Both the position numbers and the translations under genes were made by a program. A DNA stretch of 64,000 bases from Acrocarpospora pleiomorpha. Lineage in GTDB: Bacteria > Actinomycetota > Actinomycetes > Streptosporangiales > Streptosporangiaceae. Shown piece after piece: positions 7,812 to 16,265 of this stretch. How positions within the stretch are numbered: position 1 is the first letter of the stretch; the number at the start of each line of letters is the position of its first letter. The DNA is taken from contig NZ_BLAF01000069.1 in NCBI RefSeq assembly GCF_009687885.1, forward strand, positions 1-64,000. Reading direction: 5' to 3'. A model generated the notes under the pieces. The model worked only from the letters and a program-made list of their open reading frames with translations. It made no database searches and had not been told where the DNA came from.

Positions 7812-10184
7812 ATGGCCGACCAGATTTCCTCCTTCGACGGGATCATCCGTGCTGTGGGTGACCGCTCGATTGCTGGCCAGAGCATCGGGGCAGCGACAGC
7901 CGGGGACCATTCACCGATTATCAATCTGGAGTGGGACACGCTGAAGGCCCCATCTCAGGTGAAGTTGGCCGGTAAAATGAAGAACCTGCCGCAAGCGCCC
8001 TCGGCGGTGTTTGTCGGAAGGGAAGACGTCCTTGCCGTAATGACGGAGACGCTTACTGGTACGTCCGTTCAGATGGCTATCGGCCAGGTGATCCACGGCA
8101 TGGGAGGTATCGGCAAGAGCGAAGTGGCACGTCAGTACATCGCGAGGCATTCGCAGCGGTATCAGTTGGTGTGGTGGATCACCGCAACCAGCGACGAGGA
8201 GATCAAAGCTGATCTTGCATCGCTCGCTGAGCGCGTGCATCCACCGTTGCCGGAGGCTCTGGCGCTGTCGACGGCCCTCGGCGTCGAACAGGCGGCTCAT
8301 TGGGCACTGAGCTGGTTGCAGGCTCATGACGACTGGCTGCTCGTGCTCGATAACGTCGAAGACCCCAAGCACGTGAGCAAGCTCCTGGCCCAGCTTCGCA
8401 ACGGGCACATCGTCATTACCACCCGGCGTCTAGTGGCCTGGCCGGCCGAAGTCACCCGGTTGCCGCTGGACCTTTTGGCCAAGGACGCTGCCACTGAGCT
8501 GATCGCCTTAACCAGCGAACGCACCATTGATCCGCGTGAGCGATCAGCGTTCGAGGTGATCGCTGCAGAACTGGGCTATCTGCCGCTGGCCTTGGAACAA
8601 GCCGGTGCCTATATCCGCGAGTCACGGATCAGCCCGGAAGAGTACCTGTCCCTTCTGGCTGGATATCCCGCGCACATGTACGCCGCGTCTTCTGAAGGTG
8701 GCGATGCCGAGCGTACTATTGCCCGGCTCTGGCGCACGCATTTGGACGCTATCCGCGAGCGCAATGCTTATGCGGTGCGCCTGCTTCAGGTGCTAGCTTG
8801 CTACGCTCCCAACGATATCCCTCGTAGCATCCTGGGAGCTGACAGTGACAGACTCGTGGTGTTGGACGCGCTACGACTACTGTCTTTCTACAGCCTCATC
8901 ACTTTGGATAAGGAAACTGTTTCCGTCCATCGACTTATACAGGCTGTGGTATCAGCCGAGGACGAGACCCGATCAGCTATCGAGGAGGATTCTGCTCCGG
9001 AACTTGCTTTGGCTTGGCTGGCCGATGCATGGTTAATCTCTACAGAGCAACCTCCCTCAGATAGGGTCGCGCGGCGGCGGATGCTGAGTCCTCATGTGGA
9101 GAGTTTGATCCGTCATTATCCGGTCACTGCTGAGTTTCGAGAGAATGCTGGCATATTTCATGCAGCTGCTGCTCACGAGCGAGACGACGGCAACTATATT
9201 CGCGCCCATAGGCTGATTTCATGTGCGTTATCTATTAGTGCTGCTGCGCTTGGTGGCGAGGATCCAAGAACGCTAGAAGAGCGAAATAATTTGGCATTGC
9301 TCTTGGGTCGCTTGGGGCGATGGAAGGAGTCCAAGGACGAACATCAGGTGGTGTTGCAGATCCAAGAGAAAGTATTAGGTAAAATGCATCGGACAACGCT
9401 TACCAGTCGATCTAACCTCGCAGTCGTGTTGGGAGATCTGGGTCAACTGGAGGAGGCTGAGGCTGAAAATCGAGCGGTGTTGCAGGCCCGAGTTCAAGTG
9501 TTGGGTGAGGGGCATCCAGAAACGCATATTAGTCGAAACAATCTAGCGCACATACTGGAGCGCAAAGGGGATCTGGAAGAGGCGGAATCGGAGTACTATT
9601 TAGCATGGCTGGCCATGGTGAGTATACGGGGTGAGGAACACCCGGAAACGTTGATCAGTCGAAATAATCGAGCGAGTGCACTTTGGCGTATGGGGCGGGT
9701 CGAGGAGGCTGAGAATGAAAGCCGTGCAGTATGGGAGGTGTCACGAAGAGTTCTGGGTGATGAACATCCGGTAACATTGGCGAGCCGTAATAGTAGGGTT
9801 GTTCTCCTGTTGGAGATGGGGCGAGCTGAGGAGGCCGAGAAAGAAGGCTATGCATTGTGGGAGGTTTTGCGAAGGGCTCGGGGTGATGAGCATCCAGAGA
9901 CATTAACTGTCCGAAGCAACAGGGCAAGCGCGCTGTTTGAGATGGGGAGAACGGAAGAAGCTGAGAAAGAAGGGAGATTGGTGCGCGATGCAATGGTGCG
10001 GGTGCTGGGTGAGACTCATCCGCTGACATTGATGAGCCAGGGGAATTTAGAGCATTATGAGCGTAGCATAAAACTGTTAGCATCCACAAATATCCGCAAA
10101 TCATTTGGCAATCTCGAGGCGAATTCTCTCTGCCCCTGTGGATCCAATAAGAAGCGAAAGCGCTGTTGCTGCGAGAGCTCGTAA
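7812..10184 (+). CDS. NB-ARC/STAND NLR-like protein with TPRs and a SEC-C tail
   Basis: This is a 790-residue signal-transduction ATPase. In order it has: an N-terminal motif GDRSIAGQSIGAATAGD (16-32) shared with the upstream membrane protein; an NB-ARC core with Walker A GMGGIGKS (96-103), Walker B WLLVLD (175-180), VITTRR (201-206) and GYLPLAL (255-261); a winged-helix region; about seven 42-residue TPRs (roughly 500-760, repeats of LGEEHPETLxSRNNLA type); and a cysteine cluster CPCGSNKKRKRCC (774-786) like a SEC-C zinc motif. ATG at 7812 is preferred, because an upstream extension to 7617 would overlap the first gene. The TPR part is visibly richer in A+T than its surroundings, a sign of transfer. 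The likely role is phage sensing followed by effector assembly. Confidence 0.85.
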   Translation: MADQISSFDGIIRAVGDRSIAGQSIGAATAGDHSPIINLEWDTLKAPSQVKLAGKMKNLPQAPSAVFVGREDVLAVMTETLTGTSVQMAIGQVIHGMGGIGKSEVARQYIARHSQRYQLVWWITATSDEEIKADLASLAERVHPPLPEALALSTALGVEQAAHWALSWLQAHDDWLLVLDNVEDPKHVSKLLAQLRNGHIVITTRRLVAWPAEVTRLPLDLLAKDAATELIALTSERTIDPRERSAFEVIAAELGYLPLALEQAGAYIRESRISPEEYLSLLAGYPAHMYAASSEGGDAERTIARLWRTHLDAIRERNAYAVRLLQVLACYAPNDIPRSILGADSDRLVVLDALRLLSFYSLITLDKETVSVHRLIQAVVSAEDETRSAIEEDSAPELALAWLADAWLISTEQPPSDRVARRRMLSPHVESLIRHYPVTAEFRENAGIFHAAAAHERDDGNYIRAHRLISCALSISAAALGGEDPRTLEERNNLALLLGRLGRWKESKDEHQVVLQIQEKVLGKMHRTTLTSRSNLAVVLGDLGQLEEAEAENRAVLQARVQVLGEGHPETHISRNNLAHILERKGDLEEAESEYYLAWLAMVSIRGEEHPETLISRNNRASALWRMGRVEEAENESRAVWEVSRRVLGDEHPVTLASRNSRVVLLLEMGRAEEAEKEGYALWEVLRRARGDEHPETLTVRSNRASALFEMGRTEEAEKEGRLVRDAMVRVLGETHPLTLMSQGNLEHYERSIKLLASTNIRKSFGNLEANSLCPCGSNKKRKRCCCESS

Positions 10185-10278
10185 GACGCTGATTTGGTGA
10201 TGGGCTACCTGTAACGGACGTCGATTAGCCGAGCGCGGGATGTTCGCCTCCCTGCTCTCCTCCTGTGGTTTCTCCGCA

Positions 10279-10385
10279 GGCCGGAGCCAGTGCGAATGTG
10301 GAAATAGTAGTGGTCTTGAAAACCGTTTAGACCGGTTGGCTGGTCTTATGGATTTAATCCAACGCTCTCTGTCCGGCCTTTTTTT
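10279..10385 (+). ncRNA. tRNA-Ser(UGA)-like structured RNA, degenerate
   Basis: GGCCGGA (10279-10285) pairs perfectly with TCCGGCC (10372-10378), which runs into seven T residues. Inside are an anticodon-like arm GTGGT-CTTGAAA-ACCGT (anticodon position TGA at 10317-10319) and a long variable-arm-like hairpin, AGACC (10329-10333) with GGTCT (10342-10346). Both are hallmarks of class II tRNA-Ser. The D arm is poor and the T loop reads TTTAA instead of TTCRA, with no CCA, so normal tRNA function is doubtful. It lies about 95 bases after the NLR gene. It could be a decayed tRNA, a tRNA mimic, or an elaborate terminator. Confidence 0.45.
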
Positions 10386-10445
10386 GATGCCGCTTGTCGA
10401 GTGATTTCTAGCACCATTAATTCCCCGTAGGAGATAGGTGCTAAT

Positions 10446-10583
10446 TCACTCAGTAATTTGTTCCTGAGCCTTGGCCCTCGCCCCTCCGGCCATGTGTTCG
10501 GCAGCTAGCCCGACGATCTTGCTCTTGAACTCCGGTGTGAAGGAGCGTCGTGGACGTCTCTTCTTGCCTCTGCTGTCCATCAT
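10446..10583 (-). pseudogene. IS3-family transposase OrfA fragment
   Basis: The frame starts MDSRGKKRRPRRSFTPEFK and continues SKIVGLAAEH, the N-terminal helix-turn-helix region of IS3 OrfA. It ends after about 45 residues where roughly 90-100 are expected, so only the left part of an insertion sequence remains. It abuts the 3' end of the SIR2 gene and may have cut it. Confidence 0.7.
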
Positions 10584-10611
10584 GGACACCCTTCCGGCGA
10601 CGAACCCCGGA

Positions 10612-12618
10612 TCAAAGCCCAGGTCGACCACGCGGAGCCCCATCGACACTGGCAAGACACGCTACATCTGCGTCGTCATGAACGACCGAAGGATGAATGC
10701 GTCTAAAGGTCTTCGGGAGTCTTGCCACTGTCGAGCCAGATCTCGCTCGGGACGATGCCGCCGCCCCTACCTGCGATGCGCGACCACGCAAGTTCGCTGC
10801 CGATCTGGCCGAGGCGATGCTCACAGCGCGGAGTGCTGTGGCGAAACTGCGAGGTTCATCTGCGAGACCAGCTGCGACCAGTGGATGAGAGTCGAGTTCG
10901 ATCTCAAGGTCATCGGCCAGCCGCTCAGCGAGAGGACTTCGGTACGCTTCAGACAGATGGGCATCTGCAGTCAGTACGTGGAGACGCCCGGGGCGTGCCA
11001 CCTTGACCAGACTCCAGATATCGAACTGGATCGGGTCAGGGTTGACTGTAGCGAAGGAATTGATGATGTCGTCGAACTCGGGACGCTCCATCAGCGCCAT
11101 CGTGAGTCTCAGCAGTTCGAACCGCTGCCATGCCTCGTCGAGCGGGTCGGCGCCGATTGCAAGCGCTTCACGGAGGATCGGAACGAGCAGTCGATACAAA
11201 CGGATTGAATCGCCAAAGGCGTCATCGGCTCGCAGTGCAGCGACAAGTGATTCCCGTTCGTCCTTGTAGGGATTGATCCGGCTGGTACAAAATATTCGGT
11301 ACAGTAAGTCGTATCGACGGGCTGAAACGGCAGCGACCCCGGCCGCGTAGAACAGGGCCGTACCGGCCAACGTCCGTACAGCTAGAAGCTTGGTCAGCCC
11401 ACCGCCCTTGGCCTGTGTAGCGAACCGCTCCAATTCATCCAGCCACCAGGCGTCCGTGCGATCGCTACCCCAGTAAGCCAGGGTCGCCACTAGTCCGCAG
11501 GAGATCTTGCTCGCCTCCTCAACGCGTCCCACGATTGCTTCATATCCGCCATAGGGATTGTCAGAGTGATAGTTCGGTAGGTGGAAGTCATCGTGTTCTT
11601 CCAGGCGGGCGAACTCCCTGCGCACAGTGTCATGGAGTCCTATGGCGACTCGTCCGCCCGACAGTTCGCGTTTGGCGGTCTCCACCGCCACTGACAGTGT
11701 CAGCGGATGGCGGGTGTTCCGTACCTTCAACGTGTCGACCGCGTCAGCGAGCCATCCGAACCCGGTGTCGGCATCGGCTGGAATCAGCACACCCTTCTTC
11801 AAGACTCTCAGTTCTGCAGCCTGGTCCGTCACTGCCCCGGGTTCGATCCACGCCAAGGTGTACCGCGTGGAGTAATGGGTGGTGATGGCTTCTCGTAGCG
11901 CAGGATCGTACTGGGAGGACCAACCAGCGATGATCAGACCATAGTCCTCAAGGATGCGGTGCAACAGCTTCAGCGTGCTGGGGTTGTAAGTCTCGAGTTC
12001 GGTAGTGGTGTTGAGCATCGATGTCGGGTTGAGGTAGTCGCCGTGCAGGTGAACTACACAGCTGTCCAGCGTGTGCAGCGGCGCCATGCCGATGACGTCG
12101 GCTGGCGTTGCCACGACGGTTGGTTCGATGCCTTCTTCGCGAAGCGCCTGCTCGATGAGGCGGTCGAAGTTCAAGGTCACGATGACCTTGACCACACCCC
12201 TCCGTACGAGGCGTGCAATCGCTCGATGCGCAGCGGTCGGCTGTCTGCGTCCCGCCTCTACATCCTCAGCCGAAGGCACGAAGTATCCCCGGAGCAGACG
12301 CTGACGCTCCAACTGACTTGGCGCGAGCTTCTCCAGCAGAGTCTCATACCGCGGCTGCTCGCCATATCGAGCCTCGTACCACTGGAGAGGATCACCATCA
12401 TCGGCACCCACCATCTCGGCCAGGCGGTCGGTCAGATCCGTGAGTACACCCCAAGCGGTGGGAATCCCGCTTGGAGCGGAGACGCCGGCACCGAGGAGGA
12501 GCGCATACGCTCCTGGGCTTGAATGCAGGGAGAACGCCAGTGTTAGCAGCGTGTCTTCGTCATGCGTGGATCCCATCATGGCTGCGACACTACCGCCCGA
12601 GAGGTCGGTCTTACTCAC
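10612..12618 (-). CDS. SIR2-domain NADase-like defence protein
   Basis: This protein has 668 residues from GTG at 12618; ATG at 12579 or 12576 is an equally plausible start. The SIR2 core is clear: LLGAGVSAPSG (42-51), VTLNFDRLIEQAL (147-159), the catalytic-type HGD (192-194) and IIAGWSSQYDP. The rest is a long helical domain of unknown fold. SIR2 proteins of this kind act in abortive infection by degrading NAD+, and one lying near an NLR operon fits a defence island. The last 30-40 residues look like read-through into insertion-sequence DNA (next to the IS3 fragment at 10446-10583), so the native C-terminus may be lost. Confidence 0.8.
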   Translation of the reverse strand: MSKTDLSGGSVAAMMGSTHDEDTLLTLAFSLHSSPGAYALLLGAGVSAPSGIPTAWGVLTDLTDRLAEMVGADDGDPLQWYEARYGEQPRYETLLEKLAPSQLERQRLLRGYFVPSAEDVEAGRRQPTAAHRAIARLVRRGVVKVIVTLNFDRLIEQALREEGIEPTVVATPADVIGMAPLHTLDSCVVHLHGDYLNPTSMLNTTTELETYNPSTLKLLHRILEDYGLIIAGWSSQYDPALREAITTHYSTRYTLAWIEPGAVTDQAAELRVLKKGVLIPADADTGFGWLADAVDTLKVRNTRHPLTLSVAVETAKRELSGGRVAIGLHDTVRREFARLEEHDDFHLPNYHSDNPYGGYEAIVGRVEEASKISCGLVATLAYWGSDRTDAWWLDELERFATQAKGGGLTKLLAVRTLAGTALFYAAGVAAVSARRYDLLYRIFCTSRINPYKDERESLVAALRADDAFGDSIRLYRLLVPILREALAIGADPLDEAWQRFELLRLTMALMERPEFDDIINSFATVNPDPIQFDIWSLVKVARPGRLHVLTADAHLSEAYRSPLAERLADDLEIELDSHPLVAAGLADEPRSFATALRAVSIASARSAANLRGRASQVGAAASSRARSGSTVARLPKTFRRIHPSVVHDDADVACLASVDGAPRGRPGL

Positions 12619-12710
12619 TATGAGAACATCTCTACATAACGTTTTCGGCGTGGGTTCGCGTGCTAACGCCTCGAGTCGCCGGGGTCGCCCATGCTGGAAG
12701 TACTCGGGCC

Positions 12711-12738
12711 GATCTTGCTAATGCGACTGCTAACAACG
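12711..12738. repeat. TTGCTAAC double repeat, copy 1 (possible integrase arm site)
   Basis: GATCTTGCTAAT, four bases, then CTGCTAACAA. It is one of five copies of the pattern GATCTTGCTAAC-N4-TTGCTAACAA in the window. Confidence 0.6.
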
Positions 12739-12762
12739 ATCCTGGACGGCTCTCTCATGAGT

Positions 12763-12795
12763 AGCCCCTGACCAGGGATTTCCAGGTCAGGGGCT
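12763..12795 (+). terminator. Perfect 11-bp hairpin
   Basis: AGCCCCTGACC and GGTCAGGGGCT flank an 11-base loop and are followed by CTTTGTCT. It resembles a tRNA-distal terminator and lies inside the integrase-end duplication, of which a decayed second copy is at about 19165. Confidence 0.6.
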
Positions 12796-12819
12796 CTTTG
12801 TCTATCACGACAATCTCGT

Positions 12820-12847
12820 GATCTTGCTAGCACCATTGCTAACAGGC
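12820..12847. repeat. TTGCTAAC double repeat, copy 2
   Basis: GATCTTGCTAGC, four bases, then TTGCTAACAG. The integrase-remnant stop codon (TAG on the minus strand, 12839-12841) lies inside the second half. Confidence 0.6.
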
Positions 12848-12897
12848 GTCCGTGATGGCCTTCGCGAAGATGTCGGCGCATGACGTTTCGGCCCGAT
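12839..12897 (-). pseudogene. Tyrosine-recombinase (integrase) C-terminal remnant 1
   Basis: The minus frame reads AETSCADIFAKAITDAC-stop. It matches the end of the longer integrase remnant at 19224-19395 (AETSCAEIFAKAIADAC). Only about 17 codons survive, then unrelated sequence begins. Confidence 0.6.
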
Positions 12898-13063
12898 GCC
12901 GGCGTGCTCGTGACGGCCCGCTCCATCGGCCCCAAGCAGATCATCAAGGTAGAGGATTCCGGCTTCTGCCCTGCCCGCTCCCGCATCACGGTTGAGGGCT
13001 GGGCGTTAACAGTGTCAGTGCGTCGGGAGTGACGGAGCGAACAAGGGAACTTAACGTAAGGCC

Positions 13064-13265
13064 GTGTCGATCTCATGGCTTGAGAAGTTGCGTGCGTGGC
13101 GTCGGGCCAAGATCGCGGAGCTCGACGCGAACTCGTATGGGCGGCCTCCCAAACGTCCAGACACCTCCCGAGCGGTTCTCGGGATCATCCTCGCGGCAGC
13201 GGTGATCGTCTGGCTTCCGTGGGCCTACATCTCCCTGATCCCCCGCGACGATTGGACCTTGCTGC
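13064..13265 (+). pseudogene. Small one-helix membrane protein, cut by IS DNA
   Basis: From GTG 13064 the product reads MSISWLEKLRAWRRAKIAEL, has a helix at about residues 38-58 (AVLGIILAAAVIVWLPWAYISLI), then DDWTLLLADG. The frame continues to 13420, but codon use changes at about 13265 where transposase DNA begins. The original stop is therefore probably missing. The family is not recognised. Confidence 0.5.
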
Positions 13266-13271
13266 TCGCAG

Positions 13272-14171
13272 ATGGCCGACCCCGACCGCCGCACCCGGGC
13301 GAAGATCCCGCCCGAGACGGCGTTCCAGACCAAGCCGCAACTACTGCGGGCGATGATCGAACGCGCACTCGCCGCCGCCGTGCCCTTCAGATGGGTCGCT
13401 GCCGACGAGGCCTACGGTGACAACGGGCCACTGCACCACTTCCTGGAAACCACGCAGATCGGCTACGTCCTGGCGGTCTCACGGGACCACCAGATCACCA
13501 CCGAGGCGGGCAAGGTCCGCGCCGATGTCATGGCCACGCAGATCCCCGGCCAGGGCTGGCAACGACTGTCATGCGGAGCCGGCTCCAAGGGCGTGCGGTG
13601 GTATGACTGGGCGCTGGTCGCCACCTCCAGCCCCGATCACCGGCTGCTGATCCGCCGCTCGATCAGCGCACCCGGCCAGCTGGCGTTCTACCTGACCTAC
13701 AGCCCGCACAACCCGCACAACCCGGATCACGTGCCGCTGCGCGAACTGGTCCGCGTGGCCGGGATCAGATGGACCGTGGAAGAGGCGTTCCAGGCGGCCA
13801 AGAACGAGGCCGCGCTGGATCACTACCAGGTGCGGCTCTACCAGGCGTGGTACCGCCACAGCACCCTGGCCATGCTCGCCCTGGCCTTCCTGGCCGTCAC
13901 CCGCGCGGCCCATCTCCCGCCCAGCGATCCACCCGATCGCCTCACCCCAGCGGACTCGGACAGACCGCATCCCCAGCCCACACCGGATCCACCCGCGACA
14001 ATCCGTCACGATCAGACGATCGTGACCTCGGCAAATGAAATCCGCCGCCTGTTCGCTCTACTGACCCGGCCACCTATCGATCTCGCACATATCCGGCACT
14101 GGTTCCGCTGGCGGCTACGCCATCAATCCCGTGCCCGACGATGCCACTACCAGCAACGACAACTCAGATGA
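13272..14171 (+). pseudogene. IS701-type DDE transposase, 5' truncated
   Basis: About 300 residues correspond to the C-terminal two thirds of an IS701-like transposase: KPQLLRAMIERALAAAVPFRWVAADEAYGDN, LAVSRDH, YLTYSP, LRELVRVAGIRWTVEEAFQAAKNEAALDHYQVR. The DEAYG and the late WTVEE carry the catalytic acidic residues, but the first catalytic region is absent. The left end joins the small membrane-protein fragment directly. It is non-autonomous. Confidence 0.85.
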
Positions 14172-14274
14172 TCACTAAATGAGGCTGCCCTACTAGCAGG
14201 TCATACAGGGGCCACAGATCGACTACCACACGCCGTTCCTGGGTTGTGAACCCTGTACGTCGGTGCTGCTGAGG

Positions 14275-14697
14275 TCAGGTGCTGGATGTCCCAAAGGTTT
14301 CGATCACGCAGCGTGCTGCTCCGCTGCGCTCGATTCTGGCGTCACTGGTGATCAGCGGAACGCCGAAGCTCTCGGCGAGGGCCACATAGTGTGCGTCGTA
14401 GACGGAGAGGTTGTTCGACAGCTCGCGTACGCGCTGCCACAGGACCAGCGTTGGGTGAAGGTCGAGATTGAGGGCCTGGTAGTCGGTGATCGCCTTCAGC
14501 GCCTCCTTTTCCGTGATCTTCGGCTTTCCCCCTCGCTGGCCGCGGGCCAACCCGAAGGCGGCCGAGGTGATCTCGTAGTCCAGCAGGCCCGGCGCTGCGA
14601 GAGTATCGGCGCGGCCCACCCGCTCACGGATCGCGGTGCCGGTCTTGCCGTGGTCGAGGAGGACATGCATAAGGCTGGAGCAGTCAATGACGATCAA
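14275..14697 (-). CDS. VapC-type PIN-domain toxin (second family)
   Basis: This 140-residue PIN toxin is unrelated at close range to the duplicated one. The acidic set is visible: D5 (VIDCSS), E42 (DYEITSAAFGL), D of VYDAHYVALAE (about 104) and D of LITSDARI (about 119). It overlaps the antitoxin stop by four bases. It lies between an IS701 remnant and the right attachment repeat. Confidence 0.9.
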   Translation of the reverse strand: MIVIDCSSLMHVLLDHGKTGTAIRERVGRADTLAAPGLLDYEITSAAFGLARGQRGGKPKITEKEALKAITDYQALNLDLHPTLVLWQRVRELSNNLSVYDAHYVALAESFGVPLITSDARIERSGAARCVIETFGTSST

Positions 14698-14924
14698 CGT
14701 CGGTTCCGCCCGTCCTCGATGGCGTCGAGGATGTCGGTCGTACTGAGCTCGGTGCGGGTTTCACGCTCCAGGCGTGCGGCCATCTCCGCGAGGGTGGGCT
14801 TGGCGGCTTCCCGGGAGAGAAGGTCCAGGGCGTACGCCTGGAGCGACTTGCCTGCCTGTGCGGCGCGGACCTTCAGGGCGTTGACTGTGTCATCCGGGAC
14901 ATCCCGGATCGTGATCGCGGTCAT
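14694..14924 (-). CDS. VapB/FitA-type antitoxin (second family)
   Basis: This 76-residue ribbon-helix-helix protein starts MTAITIRDVPDDTVNALKVRAAQ, with a C-terminal toxin-binding tail (STTDILDAIEDGRNRR). Its stop overlaps the toxin start. A TGCA-rich stretch right upstream (TGCAGGCGATATGCA) could be the operator, but the arms are short. Confidence 0.9.
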   Translation of the reverse strand: MTAITIRDVPDDTVNALKVRAAQAGKSLQAYALDLLSREAAKPTLAEMAARLERETRTELSTTDILDAIEDGRNRR

Positions 14925-14939
14925 GCCTTCATTTTAGCA

Positions 14940-15309
14940 GCAATGCAGGCGATATGCAGTCCTCGTGGGGCCTCCTCCGCGTCGCGAGTCCTGCCACCGG
15001 GGTGGGCGCCAAGGTAGAGCTGCCTCGCGGTCGCTACGCGAGCCTTCATGGCCACCCCTCCAGCTTGGGATCGAACAACGCTGATCTACCTGACGTTGGG
15101 GACCGCGTTCGGCACCCCCGGAGGTGGTTGCCGCCGGGCGGGTGCTGCCGGACCAGCTTGGCGATGTGCCGGACAAACATGTCCGTACACCTCTGGGTAC
15201 CGCAGGTGGAGTTGCTGCCCACGTCGATGTGGTCGTACACGACGGTGGCAGCGCACTAAACTCGGCGAGCTCGCGGTCGGCGCCCCTCCATACAGCACAC
15301 GCTCGCGCC
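14940..15309. other. Region without a recognisable gene
   Basis: Several short frames exist on both strands and none has a family I recognise. The frame from 15048 starts MATPPAWDRTTLIYLTLGTAFGTPGGG, which looks like the N-terminus of a small membrane protein, then degenerates. The DNA is probably gene debris. Confidence 0.35.
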
Positions 15310-15336
15310 GATCTTGCTAACGGGCCTGCTAACAAC
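15310..15336. repeat. TTGCTAAC double repeat, copy 3
   Basis: GATCTTGCTAAC, four bases, then CTGCTAACAA. It lies about 105 bases left of the right attachment repeat, where an arm-type site would be expected. Confidence 0.6.
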
Positions 15337-15440
15337 AACGCCAGACGATCACGGACGGTGGGAGACAAGTATCGGTCCAGATGCGGTGCTGACCTGGGCG
15401 GGAAGATGCGTGTGGACGCCCGTGAACGGTCCGATCACTC

Positions 15441-15484
15441 CTCGTAATGCGTGGGTCTGGGGTTCGATTCCCCAAGGCGGCTCC
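15441..15484 (+). repeat. Right attachment-site repeat (tRNA-Thr 3' end copy)
   Basis: The 44 bases equal 5916-5959 except one position. The 5' half of the tRNA is missing, so this is not a second tRNA gene. It marks the right limit of the integrated segment. Confidence 0.8.
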
Positions 15485-15492
15485 CGTTTACC

Positions 15493-15520
15493 AGGGCGTT
15501 CTCTCTTCAGAGAGCGCCCT
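15493..15520 (+). terminator. Hairpin after the tRNA-end copy
   Basis: AGGGCGTTCTCT pairs with AGAGAGCGCCCT around CTTC (one G-T pair). It is homologous in position to the hairpin at 5970-5998. Confidence 0.55.
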
Positions 15521-15623
15521 GACACGTCTCTGGTTGCAGTTGCGGTTGCACTTCCGAGCCGGGGCTTCCGCAAGATGATGGACGTGTTACCGATCCGCTG
15601 ATGAGTTTTGGCGAACGAGTTGA

Positions 15624-16265
15624 TCAGTCGCTCGTCAGTGCCATTCGCCAGCTGTTGAACTGAGATCGGAGGAGGTGGATCTCGGTCTCCGTCAGGCCAT
15701 AGGCCAGGAATTCACTATCTGGGTAGAGATCCAGCGCGGACAACATCTGAGCGAAGACGGTGCGGTCGAAGCCGAGGTCGCGGGATGCGGCGAGCTGCAG
15801 CAGGCGTTCGCGAGTGAACCTGCCGCTGGACAGGAATGCGTTGATATCGATGAAGTCGCGGACTTCGGCCCGGGTGAACAGGGCTTCGACCTTGCCTCCC
15901 GCGACGTCGTCGAGGTGGATGACGGGGCCGATGTCCATGGTGACCGGTGGGTGCGAGCGGAGGTCGGCGGCCAGTTCCACCTTGCTGGCTCGGTCTGTTG
16001 CGTGGTCGGAAACGGTGAGCCTGACGAACTGCGGGCTGTCGATGTCCACCTTGACTGCCAGGCCGTGTTCGGCATAGGCGTCACAGATCTTTCTAACGCC
16101 CTCCGCGAAGTCGTCGCGAACACTGGATGTGAACAGATCAATGTCCTCGCTGGGGCGCTGAAGTATGCCGTACGCCTGTACGGCATAGCCGCCGGCCAAG
16201 GCGAAACCATGGTCAGCTGCTGCCGCCAGAGCCACGCGGGCCAGACGTTGGTGGAAGTCGTCCAT
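15624..16265 (-). CDS. AbiEii-type nucleotidyltransferase toxin
   Basis: This is a 213-residue nucleotidyltransferase-like protein of the AbiEii/AbiGii class. The core reads HGFALAGGYAVQAYGILQRPSEDIDLFT, giving the GG...D-x-D metal site, followed by DFIDINAFLSSGRFT. AbiEii toxins block growth after phage infection, and MenA-type members add nucleotides to tRNA. ATG at 16265 is chosen because it overlaps the upstream gene stop (ATGA). A longer frame from 16307 is less likely. Confidence 0.85.
   Translation of the reverse strand: MDDFHQRLARVALAAAADHGFALAGGYAVQAYGILQRPSEDIDLFTSSVRDDFAEGVRKICDAYAEHGLAVKVDIDSPQFVRLTVSDHATDRASKVELAADLRSHPPVTMDIGPVIHLDDVAGGKVEALFTRAEVRDFIDINAFLSSGRFTRERLLQLAASRDLGFDRTVFAQMLSALDLYPDSEFLAYGLTETEIHLLRSQFNSWRMALTSD

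Noticed and set aside
12663..13076. 137-codon minus-strand gene across the integrase scar
   Set aside because: It only joins repeat, hairpin and integrase remnants in an arbitrary frame; the real integrase codons are in another frame.
15441..15484. A second tRNA-Thr gene
   Set aside because: Only the 3' half is present; the acceptor 5' strand and D arm are missing, so it is an attachment-site copy.
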